Part shown: positions 7,235 through 13,161 of the stretch, one piece after another | Numbering within the stretch: position 1 is the first letter of the stretch | Layout of the letters: each line of letters begins with the position of its first letter | Source of the DNA: JBCBRD01 sp039819885 | GTDB lineage: Bacteria; Pseudomonadota; Alphaproteobacteria; Rhizobiales; Hyphomicrobiaceae | Assembly (NCBI GenBank): GCA_039819885.1 | Contig: JBCBRD010000078.1 | Span: forward strand, 1-14,051 | Direction: 5' to 3' | Length of the DNA stretch: 14,051 nucleotides | The notes under the pieces: generated by a model | Told to the model about the DNA's origin: nothing | What the model saw: only the letters and a program-made list of their open reading frames with translations | Databases searched by the model: none | Made by a program: the position numbers and the translations under genes

Positions 7235-8755
7235 ATGATTGACAATATTCCGCCTGCCGGATGGATTGCGGGTGCCGGGCTCATTGCCCTGATCGTGTTT
7301 GTCATTGTCTGGACGCTAGCTGGCCGTTTCTCCTTTTGGGCCAACGTGCTGATCCGCTCGATCTTGGTATTGCTCGTGGCTGCACCAATAGCGTTGGTGA
7401 CCCTATCGGTCGATGACTATCTGCCAACGAATGCACCGTTTCCAAAGTCGATGCCTACGGATAGCGCGGACCGTCGTGGGGGTGGTTCGGCTCCTGGCAG
7501 GCCGGAGGCCGTGCGTGAGGATCGTACCGAGTCGCCTGTGTTGAAGGGCGATGAGGAAAGCGTTGCTGCTGGCGACGACCGGATTGCTGAGCAGCCGTCG
7601 ATGTCGTTGCCGGATGATGTTGCTGGCATTGAAACTGAAGGTGCGGTCCGCGGCCCTGGCCCTTTGAACGGAGGTCGTACGCGCGGATTGACACCGACCA
7701 CGGCGTCGCCGCCTGTGTCTGAGAAGTGGACGCTGGTGCCGGTGTATTACGGGACCGACCGCGAGCTGAAAACCGGTGAAGATCGCATCGGATATACCTG
7801 GAAGCGTGCGCGGCGATTGGAAATCGGGCGGGCGATGGTGTCGGTGCCGAAGGACCATGTGGAGCCGCGCGTGGAACGGCCGTGGGCGTTGACGATTCCC
7901 TATACGAACATCAAGCTGTACGAGGCCTCTGAAGAACCCAGCAAGCACTTTACGATCCAAGAGATTACCTCATTGAGTGAAGAGGATTTTCTCAAGTTGG
8001 TGAAGGAGCGCCTAGCGAAATCTGCGCGGTTTAAGGATCACGCGTTGATCTTCGTCCATGGCTATCAGACGACCTTCGATAATGCGGTTTATCGAACGGC
8101 ACAGATCACATTTGATCTGAAATTCGACGGGGCGCCGTTCCTGTACTCGTGGCCGTCCGGTGGGACGCTGCAAGGCTACACCTATGACCGAGAAAGTGCG
8201 GCGCAATCCGAACCTCATTTGCGGGCGTTTCTCGATCTTGTTGTTAAGCGGACCGGGGCGAAGAAAGTCAGCGTGATTGCGCATTCCATGGGGAACCAAC
8301 CTTTATTGCGCGTTTTGCAAGGGCTGAAGAACTCCATGCCTGAAGGTTTGCAGCTTTCGCAATTGATCCTAGCGGCGCCCGATGTTGATCGCGATAGCTT
8401 TAAGAACATCGTGCGTTCAATCAGTGGCGTTGCCAGCGGGATCACACTGTATGCCGCGGCGAACGATAAGGCGCTTGGCCTATCCCGCCGCGTCAATGGG
8501 GGTGAACCGCGCGCGGGTGAAGTGCCAATATCCGGTCCGGTTGTGATGGCCGGTGTTGATACGATCGATGCGACGGCTGCTAGCATGGATACGCTTGGGA
8601 TCAACCACGCGGGTTATGCTGAAAACCTCAAATTGCTGAAAGACATTGGGCGGTTGATCGAAACGGGAGATCGTCCACCGCTGAAGCGGGTGCCTGACCT
8701 TGAGGTCATTTCGGTCGAAAATGGTGTCTATTGGCGTTTTCCCGCAGTTCCGTAG
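7235..8755 (+). CDS. membrane-anchored alpha/beta hydrolase, DUF900 type
   Basis: The predicted serine hydrolase has 506 residues and unknown substrate. Two hydrophobic segments (about 8-29 and 38-57) form an N-terminal membrane anchor, followed by a roughly 100-residue polar, Gly/Pro/Asp/Arg-rich linker (about 60-165). A DUF900-like domain starts near VPVYYGTDRE. Visible active-site candidates are the nucleophile Ser351 in AHSMGN, the oxyanion-hole His275 in FVHGYQTTF, Asp411 in AANDKALGLSRR, and His458 in GINHAGY. The start ATG 7235 is chosen over the in-frame TTG 7220 because GGAGGGG lies seven bases before it. The two-helix anchor implies the catalytic domain sits on the side where the N-terminus is, which cannot be decided by eye. 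The gene is alone on its strand, divergent from meaB. Catalytic assignments follow the family pattern and are not proven. Confidence 0.85.
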   Translation: MIDNIPPAGWIAGAGLIALIVFVIVWTLAGRFSFWANVLIRSILVLLVAAPIALVTLSVDDYLPTNAPFPKSMPTDSADRRGGGSAPGRPEAVREDRTESPVLKGDEESVAAGDDRIAEQPSMSLPDDVAGIETEGAVRGPGPLNGGRTRGLTPTTASPPVSEKWTLVPVYYGTDRELKTGEDRIGYTWKRARRLEIGRAMVSVPKDHVEPRVERPWALTIPYTNIKLYEASEEPSKHFTIQEITSLSEEDFLKLVKERLAKSARFKDHALIFVHGYQTTFDNAVYRTAQITFDLKFDGAPFLYSWPSGGTLQGYTYDRESAAQSEPHLRAFLDLVVKRTGAKKVSVIAHSMGNQPLLRVLQGLKNSMPEGLQLSQLILAAPDVDRDSFKNIVRSISGVASGITLYAAANDKALGLSRRVNGGEPRAGEVPISGPVVMAGVDTIDATAASMDTLGINHAGYAENLKLLKDIGRLIETGDRPPLKRVPDLEVISVENGVYWRFPAVP

Positions 8756-8771
8756 GGCCGAGGCCTTGCGG

Positions 8772-8786
8772 TTAATGGGACGTTAA
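8772..8786 (+). promoter_or_regulatory. perfect CtrA-type box TTAA-N7-TTAA
   Basis: TTAA at 8772-8775 and TTAA at 8783-8786 are separated by exactly seven bases (TGGGACG), matching the CtrA binding consensus of alphaproteobacteria. The box lies 79 bases before the start codon of the small exported protein gene at 8866 and after the stop of the hydrolase. Binding is inferred. Confidence 0.6.
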
Positions 8787-8865
8787 TGCGTGCTCTGGAA
8801 ACTGACATAAGCGGTGCATTGCGATTCGGTGCAGTCGACTTTGAAAGTTTTGACGGAGGCGCGGT

Positions 8866-9360
8866 ATGGAAGAGGTCAAGCAAGAGTGTCTGGCACTGCT
8901 TGATGCGGCCATTGATCGGATAGTGGGACTGCTGGTCTCCATCTTCTGGCTGACGGCAGCACTGTTTGTCTGTCTTGTAACATTGAACATGCCCTCTGCT
9001 TCTGCTGCCGAAACGTTCGTCTGTGCCGATGGCACAACGGTCACGGTGCAATCCAACCAGCTTGAATGGATGAAGCGTACCAACGCTTGTGTGGCGCAAT
9101 ACTATGGCTTGAAGGTGCAGGATCGCAGCAAGACGCCGAGGGCTGGATACGTGGTGGCTGATGGGGTTCCCCTGCCTGTTAGACGTCCTGCATCGTTTGA
9201 TGCTGCATTGCAGGGTCAACAAGCTCTTCGCTCGACGCGCGATCTCGTGACCGGGTCGATTGGTGCTGCAGGCGATGCGCCGGAAACGGGGACGTATCGG
9301 CGGGTGCTCATTTTGAATGCGCAACCCGGCAAGAGCCGTTGGTACAATCATACTCAGTGA
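8866..9360 (+). CDS. uncharacterised small exported or membrane-anchored protein
   Basis: I do not recognise a named family. The 164 residues start with a charged and amphipathic segment (MEEVKQECLALLDAAIDR), then a hydrophobic stretch (about 19-42) ending in SASAAE, which could be either an unusually long signal peptide cleaved after Ala or a signal anchor. The mature part opens with ETFVCADGTTVTV and LEWMKRTNACVAQYYG, a pair of Cys residues about 24 apart that could form a disulfide. A basic, proline-bearing middle follows, and a C-terminal RVLILNAQPGKSRWYNH segment. From memory, similar small proteins with a CADG...Cvaayyg core occur in Rhizobiales, but I cannot verify this. The start is well supported by GGAGG about six bases upstream. 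A perfect CtrA-like box upstream suggests cell-cycle control. Confidence 0.75.
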   Translation: MEEVKQECLALLDAAIDRIVGLLVSIFWLTAALFVCLVTLNMPSASAAETFVCADGTTVTVQSNQLEWMKRTNACVAQYYGLKVQDRSKTPRAGYVVADGVPLPVRRPASFDAALQGQQALRSTRDLVTGSIGAAGDAPETGTYRRVLILNAQPGKSRWYNHTQ

Positions 9361-9466
9361 GGGTCTTTACCCAAGCGACACTAGAGGCCAGAATCGTGGT
9401 GGCGGCGCGTGCGATCGGTGCACCATCGCGAAGAGTGTGAACAAATCGCAACCGCTCCGTGCCCGG

Positions 9467-9482
9467 TAAATGCTTCGTTAAC
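9467..9482 (+). promoter_or_regulatory. CtrA-like box, 7 of 8 consensus bases
   Basis: TAAA (9467-9470), seven spacer bases, then TTAAC (9478-9482) matches TTAA-N7-TTAAC with one mismatch. It lies 60 bases before the start of the exported protein gene at 9542. It is the second such box in about 700 bases, which raises its weight. Binding is inferred. Confidence 0.45.
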
Positions 9483-9541
9483 CCGTCGCTGTCATGATCC
9501 CGAGCATCGTTTAACGTTTCGTTTTTGCGTTGTGGGGTCTC

Positions 9542-10456
9542 ATGTTCACGCAAAAGTCTGCCTCGTCGTTTCGCTGGTCTGTTCTTGCAGCCGGTCTACT
9601 GGTTTCGGCTACGGCCATTACAGCATCCCATCCTGCCCTTTCAAATGATGACTTGTTCGAGCCGCTGCCTGAGGGCTTCAGCCCACCTGCGTATTCGCCA
9701 CCACGTGTCGACATTGATGCGCGGAGTGGAACAGGCGAGGACACAGTCTTTGACGGCGGGCCGGAGATTATTGAGCCGGGCGCATCACCTGCTGTCTCTG
9801 AAGACAATCCGTTTAGAACGGACAACGTGATCAAGGCTCCGGTGACGGATGGGGAAACCTTCACGTTTGATCAAGCGACGGGGTCTGAAGACGTGCAGTC
9901 TGCTGAGCCTGCCTTTGATGTTTCGCCGGCCACTGATGTTGCCGCTCCTGCGGCCTCGAGGCCGTCAGCAACGTCAAAGACCGCTCAGAAACCAGCCAAG
10001 AAACTCGAATCCAACGCAACGTCTGCAGCGATTTTTGATCTGCGGGCGAAGCAGAAACTGGAAGCTGAAGTCAGCACGGATGGCAAACCCCATCCGCTGG
10101 CGCTGAGCTATCCTGACCACTTCACGGTTGTTTGTGAGGCCGGTTGCCGACGTTCTGACGCGGATATCGTCTATCAGGAACGTCAGGATGCGCGCGGCCC
10201 AATCAATGAGCCAGGCGAGGAGTTTGCGAAGCTTCCCGTCGAGGCTGCCAAAAACGTCGTTTTGTGCGTCGGCGGGTGCTACCACGGCGAGCGGGTTCCG
10301 GAAGCCATTGCCGGTCTCCATGGATTGGTGCCGCCTTCCAGCGCTGGCGATAGCGGGTGGATGTCAAACGAAGCCGCAGCAACACCAGCTGTAAGGACGC
10401 TCAACGGGCCGAAGTCCGATGCAAGCGGGCGTTGGTTTGACCGCGTGGGTGGTTGA
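9542..10456 (+). CDS. uncharacterised exported protein with paired CxxxC motifs
   Basis: No named family is recognised. The 304 residues begin with a clear Sec-type signal peptide (basic start, hydrophobic core at about 13-28, then ASHPALS). A long acidic, Pro/Ala/Ser-rich low-complexity region follows (about 35-160), ending in a Lys/Ala-rich piece. A compact C-terminal domain begins near HPLALSYPDHFTVVCEAGC and holds two CxxxC motifs (Cys198/Cys202 and Cys242/Cys246), which could form disulfides in the periplasm or bind a metal. The tail is RTLNGPKSDASGRWFDRVGG. The start ATG 9542 has GGGG five bases upstream; the in-frame TTG at 9530 is less likely. The last 27 codons including the stop, and a little beyond, occur again in diverged form at 11155-11245. 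An intrinsic terminator follows. Confidence 0.75.
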   Translation: MFTQKSASSFRWSVLAAGLLVSATAITASHPALSNDDLFEPLPEGFSPPAYSPPRVDIDARSGTGEDTVFDGGPEIIEPGASPAVSEDNPFRTDNVIKAPVTDGETFTFDQATGSEDVQSAEPAFDVSPATDVAAPAASRPSATSKTAQKPAKKLESNATSAAIFDLRAKQKLEAEVSTDGKPHPLALSYPDHFTVVCEAGCRRSDADIVYQERQDARGPINEPGEEFAKLPVEAAKNVVLCVGGCYHGERVPEAIAGLHGLVPPSSAGDSGWMSNEAAATPAVRTLNGPKSDASGRWFDRVGG

Positions 10457-10466
10457 GGTCTGCTGG
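10376..10466 (+). repeat. left copy of 91-bp diverged direct repeat, 3' end of exported-protein gene
   Basis: This copy covers the final 26 codons and the TGA stop of the gene at 9542 plus ten bases. Aligned without gaps to 11155-11245 (offset 779), 74 of 91 bases agree by hand count. The longest identical run is 20 bases (10418-10437 and 11197-11216). Confidence 0.85.
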
Positions 10467-10478
10467 ACTGCGAATTTG

Positions 10479-10504
10479 GGGGCGAGGGTTTGAAGCCTTG
10501 CCCC
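10479..10504 (+). terminator. probable intrinsic terminator after exported-protein gene
   Basis: GGGGCGAGG (10479-10487) pairs with CCTTGCCCC (10496-10504), nine pairs including one G-U, around an 8-base loop. TATTTGCGTTTAT follows, a weak and broken T-rich tail. It lies 22 bases after the stop codon at 10456. Confidence 0.55.
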
Positions 10505-10604
10505 TATTTGCGTTTATAGGGTCGGCGCCGGCACACTTGGCGCGGGTTATCTTGGTGCTGTGAGGCGTCGGCAAACACCGCGGGGCGCGTTACCAAGGTT
10601 GAAT

Positions 10605-11021
10605 TCAGCCTTCCTCAGTTCCCTCTGCTGGTCTCGCGCAGAAGATCGCGACCTTGTTGCCCAGCGGATCGCGGAGGTATCCGACATAGAATTGGTCGCT
10701 GTACTCGGCCCGGAAGCCGGGGGCGCCCTCGTCTGAGCCGCCCGCCTGAAGACCGGCGGCGTGAAGGTTATGGACCATCTCATTCGTCTCGGCTTCGAAG
10801 GCCGTCATAGAGCCGTTGCCAACGGTCGCCTCCTTTCCGTCGTATGGTTTTCCCAGGTACACCGCGGGGGGGCCACGGGACTGGCCGGGCACGTCCGGAA
10901 AGGTGAATTCGATGCCGTCTGGCACTTCCTTCTTCCTGTAACCGAGCGGGGTTAGGATGGCCGTATAGAAACGCCCCGAGAGCGGGATATCGTTGGCGCC
11001 AATCCTGATGTAGCTCAGCAT
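10605..11021 (-). CDS. VOC (glyoxalase/bleomycin-resistance-like) superfamily protein
   Basis: This is a 138-residue single-domain member of the vicinal oxygen chelate superfamily, whose members are metal-dependent enzymes or binding proteins; the substrate cannot be told. The sequence opens with MLSYIRIGANDIPLSGRFYTAILTPLGY, the first beta-alpha-beta unit, and closes with FYVGYLRDPLGNKVAIFC, the typical terminal strand with the Glu/Asp-Pro-xGN pattern. In between is GNGSMTAFEAET and LHAAGLQAGGSDEGAPG. The start ATG 11021 is fixed by AGGAG seven bases upstream; a longer reading frame to 11114 is not needed. By hand count 115 of 180 bases (64%) are G/C at 10621-10800, against 34 of 60 in two sample blocks from flanking genes. 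It sits between two copies of a diverged repeat, suggesting acquisition. Confidence 0.85.
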   Translation of the reverse strand: MLSYIRIGANDIPLSGRFYTAILTPLGYRKKEVPDGIEFTFPDVPGQSRGPPAVYLGKPYDGKEATVGNGSMTAFEAETNEMVHNLHAAGLQAGGSDEGAPGFRAEYSDQFYVGYLRDPLGNKVAIFCARPAEGTEEG

Positions 11022-11154
11022 GTAGTCGCTCCTGTCTGCAACGTGCCCTCGAAGACACGAAGTGCGCCTCCGTTTCGGGTACCTGGACTTTCCGGAACCA
11101 GGAAGGTCAGTCATGCACCCCCGACCGAAGCTGCGCTACACTTGTGAGGGGCGT

Positions 11155-11245
11155 GCGGCAACGTCTGCCGTCAAAACACTCAACTGGCCGAAGTCTGATG
11201 CAAGCGGGCGTTGGTTCGATCGAGTTGGTGGCGGAGGTCTGCTGG
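11155..11245 (+). pseudogene. diverged 3'-end fragment of a homologue of the exported-protein gene
   Basis: In the frame of the parent tail this reads AATSAVKTLNWPKSDASGRWFDRVGG, against AATPAVRTLNGPKSDASGRWFDRVGG at 10376. Of 17 base differences in the 91-base alignment, 11 are synonymous third-position changes; three residues differ and the stop TGA has become GGA. That pattern means both copies evolved for some time as coding sequence before this one lost its upstream part and its stop. The open frame continues a short way towards the ROK kinase end at 11267 but has no plausible start or ribosome site of its own. It is best called a gene remnant from a related allele or paralogue. Confidence 0.75.
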
Positions 11246-11266
11246 CCTGCCGGCCTTGGAAGTATA

Positions 11267-12220
11267 CTACGACCATAGCCATGCAGCGCCACGTACGCCG
11301 CTGGCATCGCCCCATCTGGGTGGTACGATTTTGATCTGCGTCGTGTCTGCGAACAGGTGGGGTGCTATGCGTTTTGGAAGGTCGCGGTAGAGATGTGGCA
11401 TCCGCGAAAGTCCGCCACCTAGGACGATAATGTCTGGATCAAGGATGTTGGTGACGTGTGCCAGTCCTCGCGCAAATCTATCGACATGACGCGTTAAGCT
11501 GTGTTGGGCTTGGGCATTGCCTTCCATGGCCGCAGCTTGAATTTCTTGAGCCGTCATGACGTCGCCGGTCTGTCGCTTATGGTCTTTACTGAGGCCAGGG
11601 CCTGAGAGCCACGTTTCTAGGCATCCATTTCGGCCGCACCAGCAGCGCGGCCCCGGTGCTTCTTGAGCCGTTTGCCAAGGGAGTGGATTGTGGCCCCATT
11701 CCCCGCCAGTTGCGCGCGGGCCTACGAGCACTTTTCCGTCGATTACAACGCCGCCGCCTAAGCCCGTTCCGGCTATTACCCCGAACACCACGTTTTTGTC
11801 CGCGGCTGCTCCATCGGTTGCTTCTGATAGTGCAAGGCAGTTGGCGTCGTTGGCCAATCGGACTGGTTGACCGAGGAGGTTTTGAATGTCGGCTTGCAAG
11901 TCTTGGCCATTCAACACGGTAGAGTTTGCGTTTTGGACCCTGCCGGTTGTTGGTGAAATCGATCCCGGGATGCCGATGCCGACCGACGCTTTTTGCGCGC
12001 TCGAAGTCTCGACGGATCTGAGCTGCGTGATGAGGCCAGAGATCGCTTGGCAGCTTTCCAGATAGTTGCCCTGTGGTGTGGCGATACGATGCTCGGTTAT
12101 CGTTGTTCCATCCGGAGCCAAGACGATACCGGCGATTTTTGTTCCTCCCAGATCAATGCCGACCCGCCATTTTGGTGTGTTGTGGCGTTCCGGTTTGGTG
12201 TTGATTGGTGTGCTCGACAT
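11267..12220 (-). CDS. ROK-family sugar kinase, fructokinase/glucokinase-like
   Basis: The predicted enzyme is an ATP-dependent hexose kinase of the ROK family, cytoplasmic, 317 residues from ATG 12220. Visible features are the phosphate-binding DLGGTK (23-28), the catalytic Asp125 in ANDAN, the GTGLGGG loop (151-157), the GEWGHNPLPW stretch with His177, and the zinc-binding cysteines Cys193, Cys195 and Cys200 in CWCGRNGCLE. GHNPLPW recalls E. coli Mak fructokinase, while CLETWLSGPG recalls NagK, so the sugar is undecided among fructose, glucose and N-acetylglucosamine. No DNA-binding domain is present, so it is not a ROK repressor. The longer frame back to 12307 would overlap DUF3572 by 71 bases; ATG 12220 starts 16 bases after that gene's stop, though it lacks a clear ribosome site. 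The two genes likely form an operon. Confidence 0.88.
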   Translation of the reverse strand: MSSTPINTKPERHNTPKWRVGIDLGGTKIAGIVLAPDGTTITEHRIATPQGNYLESCQAISGLITQLRSVETSSAQKASVGIGIPGSISPTTGRVQNANSTVLNGQDLQADIQNLLGQPVRLANDANCLALSEATDGAAADKNVVFGVIAGTGLGGGVVIDGKVLVGPRATGGEWGHNPLPWQTAQEAPGPRCWCGRNGCLETWLSGPGLSKDHKRQTGDVMTAQEIQAAAMEGNAQAQHSLTRHVDRFARGLAHVTNILDPDIIVLGGGLSRMPHLYRDLPKRIAPHLFADTTQIKIVPPRWGDASGVRGAAWLWS

Positions 12221-12236
12221 CACGTTGACTGGTGTT

Positions 12237-12533
12237 TCACGTTGATTGGTATTCTTGGGCGCGACCAGAAAGTGTGCCTTGAGCACATTCGATGGTTTCG
12301 GGGTCAATACCGGTTGTGGACGAAAACGTTAACAAAATCTGTTCATCAGCCATGAGATGAGCAAGGATGCCGGCCTGAAAACTCTGCTCTGACAGTGCAT
12401 CTTTCAAGTCTTGAGGACCCATTCCCGTTTCCTGCAGAAAGTGTGCAAGGTGGCTTGGATCGGCAGCAAGAAACCGAACCGCCTCAAGGGCGATCGCTTG
12501 GGCCGTCTCGAAATCCAGTGTCTTAGCCGGCAT
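12237..12533 (-). CDS. DUF3572-family small protein
   Basis: This 98-residue, mostly helical, acidic protein has no known activity. The body AIALEAVRFLAADPSHLAHFLQETGM followed by a LMADEQILLTFSSTTGIDP segment fits the DUF3572 family, which I recall next to divK-pleD in Rhizobiales. Here it is divergent from divK, with 208 bases between the start codons. The start ATG 12533 (MPAKTLDF) has GGAG about seven bases upstream, whereas the longer frame from 12620 has none. No signal peptide, membrane segment or cysteine cluster is seen, so it is probably cytoplasmic. The ROK kinase follows in the same direction. Confidence 0.82.
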   Translation of the reverse strand: MPAKTLDFETAQAIALEAVRFLAADPSHLAHFLQETGMGPQDLKDALSEQSFQAGILAHLMADEQILLTFSSTTGIDPETIECAQGTLSGRAQEYQST

Positions 12534-12572
12534 GTCATGCTCCAAATGGCCATCAAATCTGTGTTGCGCAGT

Positions 12573-12588
12573 TATAACGAGCGTTAAC
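12573..12588 (+). promoter_or_regulatory. weak CtrA-like half-site between DUF3572 and divK
   Basis: TTAAC at 12584-12588 is preceded at the correct seven-base spacing by TATA (12573-12576), so only the downstream half matches the TTAA-N7-TTAAC consensus fully. It lies about 155 bases before the divK start in the shared divergent promoter region. divK is under CtrA control in some alphaproteobacteria, which makes the site plausible but not secure. Confidence 0.25.
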
Positions 12589-12741
12589 TTAAGCTGTTGG
12601 TTACCCATGGACTGGCACACTGCAAGCTCATGGACCTGACGAATCAGTGCAAAACGTCGGGGAACGAAAAGAGACGTTTCTTCGATGACCTATCAAGACA
12701 CTCAGGCCGTTGTCGACTTCAAGCCCCGGGAGGCTGCAGAG

Positions 12742-13113
12742 ATGGCGAAGCGTGTCCTGATCGTGGAGGACAATGAGCTGAATATGAAGCTCTTCCACGA
12801 CCTGCTCGATGCGCATGGGTATGAAACGATCCAAACGCGCAATGGGCTCGATGCACTGTCGCTTGCGCGTGAGCATCGCCCCAACCTCATCTTGATGGAT
12901 ATCCAGCTCCCTGAAGTTTCAGGTTTGGAAGTCACGAAGTGGCTGAAGGATGATGATGAGCTGCGGGATATCCCGGTGGTCGCTGTCACGGCTTTCGCCA
13001 TGAAGGGTGATGAGGAACGTATCCGCTCAGGTGGATGCGAAGCCTACATCTCAAAGCCGATTTCGGTTGCAAGTTTCCTGGAGACTGTTCGTCGTTTCAT
13101 CGGGACAGCCTGA
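12742..13113 (+). CDS. divK: single-domain cell-fate response regulator DivK
   Basis: DivK is a stand-alone receiver that, in Caulobacter and relatives, is phosphorylated by PleC/DivJ-type kinases and acts on the CckA-CtrA pathway at the cell poles. The 123 residues show the acidic pair Glu9-Asp10, the phospho-acceptor Asp53 (LILMDIQLPEVSG), the Thr/Ala of VAVTAFAMKGDEERI and the Lys of AYISKPIS. Asp53 has the same number as in Caulobacter DivK. The stretch NELNMKLFHDLL and the MKGDEERIRSGGCEAYISKPIS block are hallmark DivK sequence. There is no output domain. ATG 12742 is chosen because GGAGG lies eight bases upstream; a longer frame from 12685 adds 19 residues without a ribosome site. pleD follows 48 bases downstream, the usual divK-pleD order. 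Confidence 0.95.
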   Translation: MAKRVLIVEDNELNMKLFHDLLDAHGYETIQTRNGLDALSLAREHRPNLILMDIQLPEVSGLEVTKWLKDDDELRDIPVVAVTAFAMKGDEERIRSGGCEAYISKPISVASFLETVRRFIGTA

Positions 13114-13161
13114 GAGTGCTCATTGGCAAGGCCCAAACGTTCACAAGGTATGTAAACTGAT

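Noticed and set aside
9411..9429. Near-perfect palindrome (GCGAT with a bulged C, GGTG/CACC, ATCGC) considered as a terminator of the small exported gene
   Set aside because: There is no loop between the arms and no T-run follows, so it is a poor terminator. It could be an operator, but nothing else supports that.
9511..9525. TTAACGTTTCGTTTT considered as a further CtrA box
   Set aside because: It matches only 6 of 8 consensus bases and lies 17 bases before the start codon, poorly placed compared with the better box at 9467.
11062..11334. Plus-strand 90-codon frame that includes the repeated tail
   Set aside because: It overlaps the 3' end of the ROK gene, begins without a ribosome site, and only the repeat part resembles a real protein. 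It is treated as a remnant.
12221..12307. Longer start for the ROK kinase
   Set aside because: It would overlap DUF3572 by 71 bases and adds a non-conserved stretch before the DLGGTK motif.
12685..12741. N-terminal extension of DivK from an upstream ATG
   Set aside because: No ribosome site precedes it, and DivK proteins begin at the equivalent of 12742, where GGAGG is well placed and Asp53 numbering agrees.
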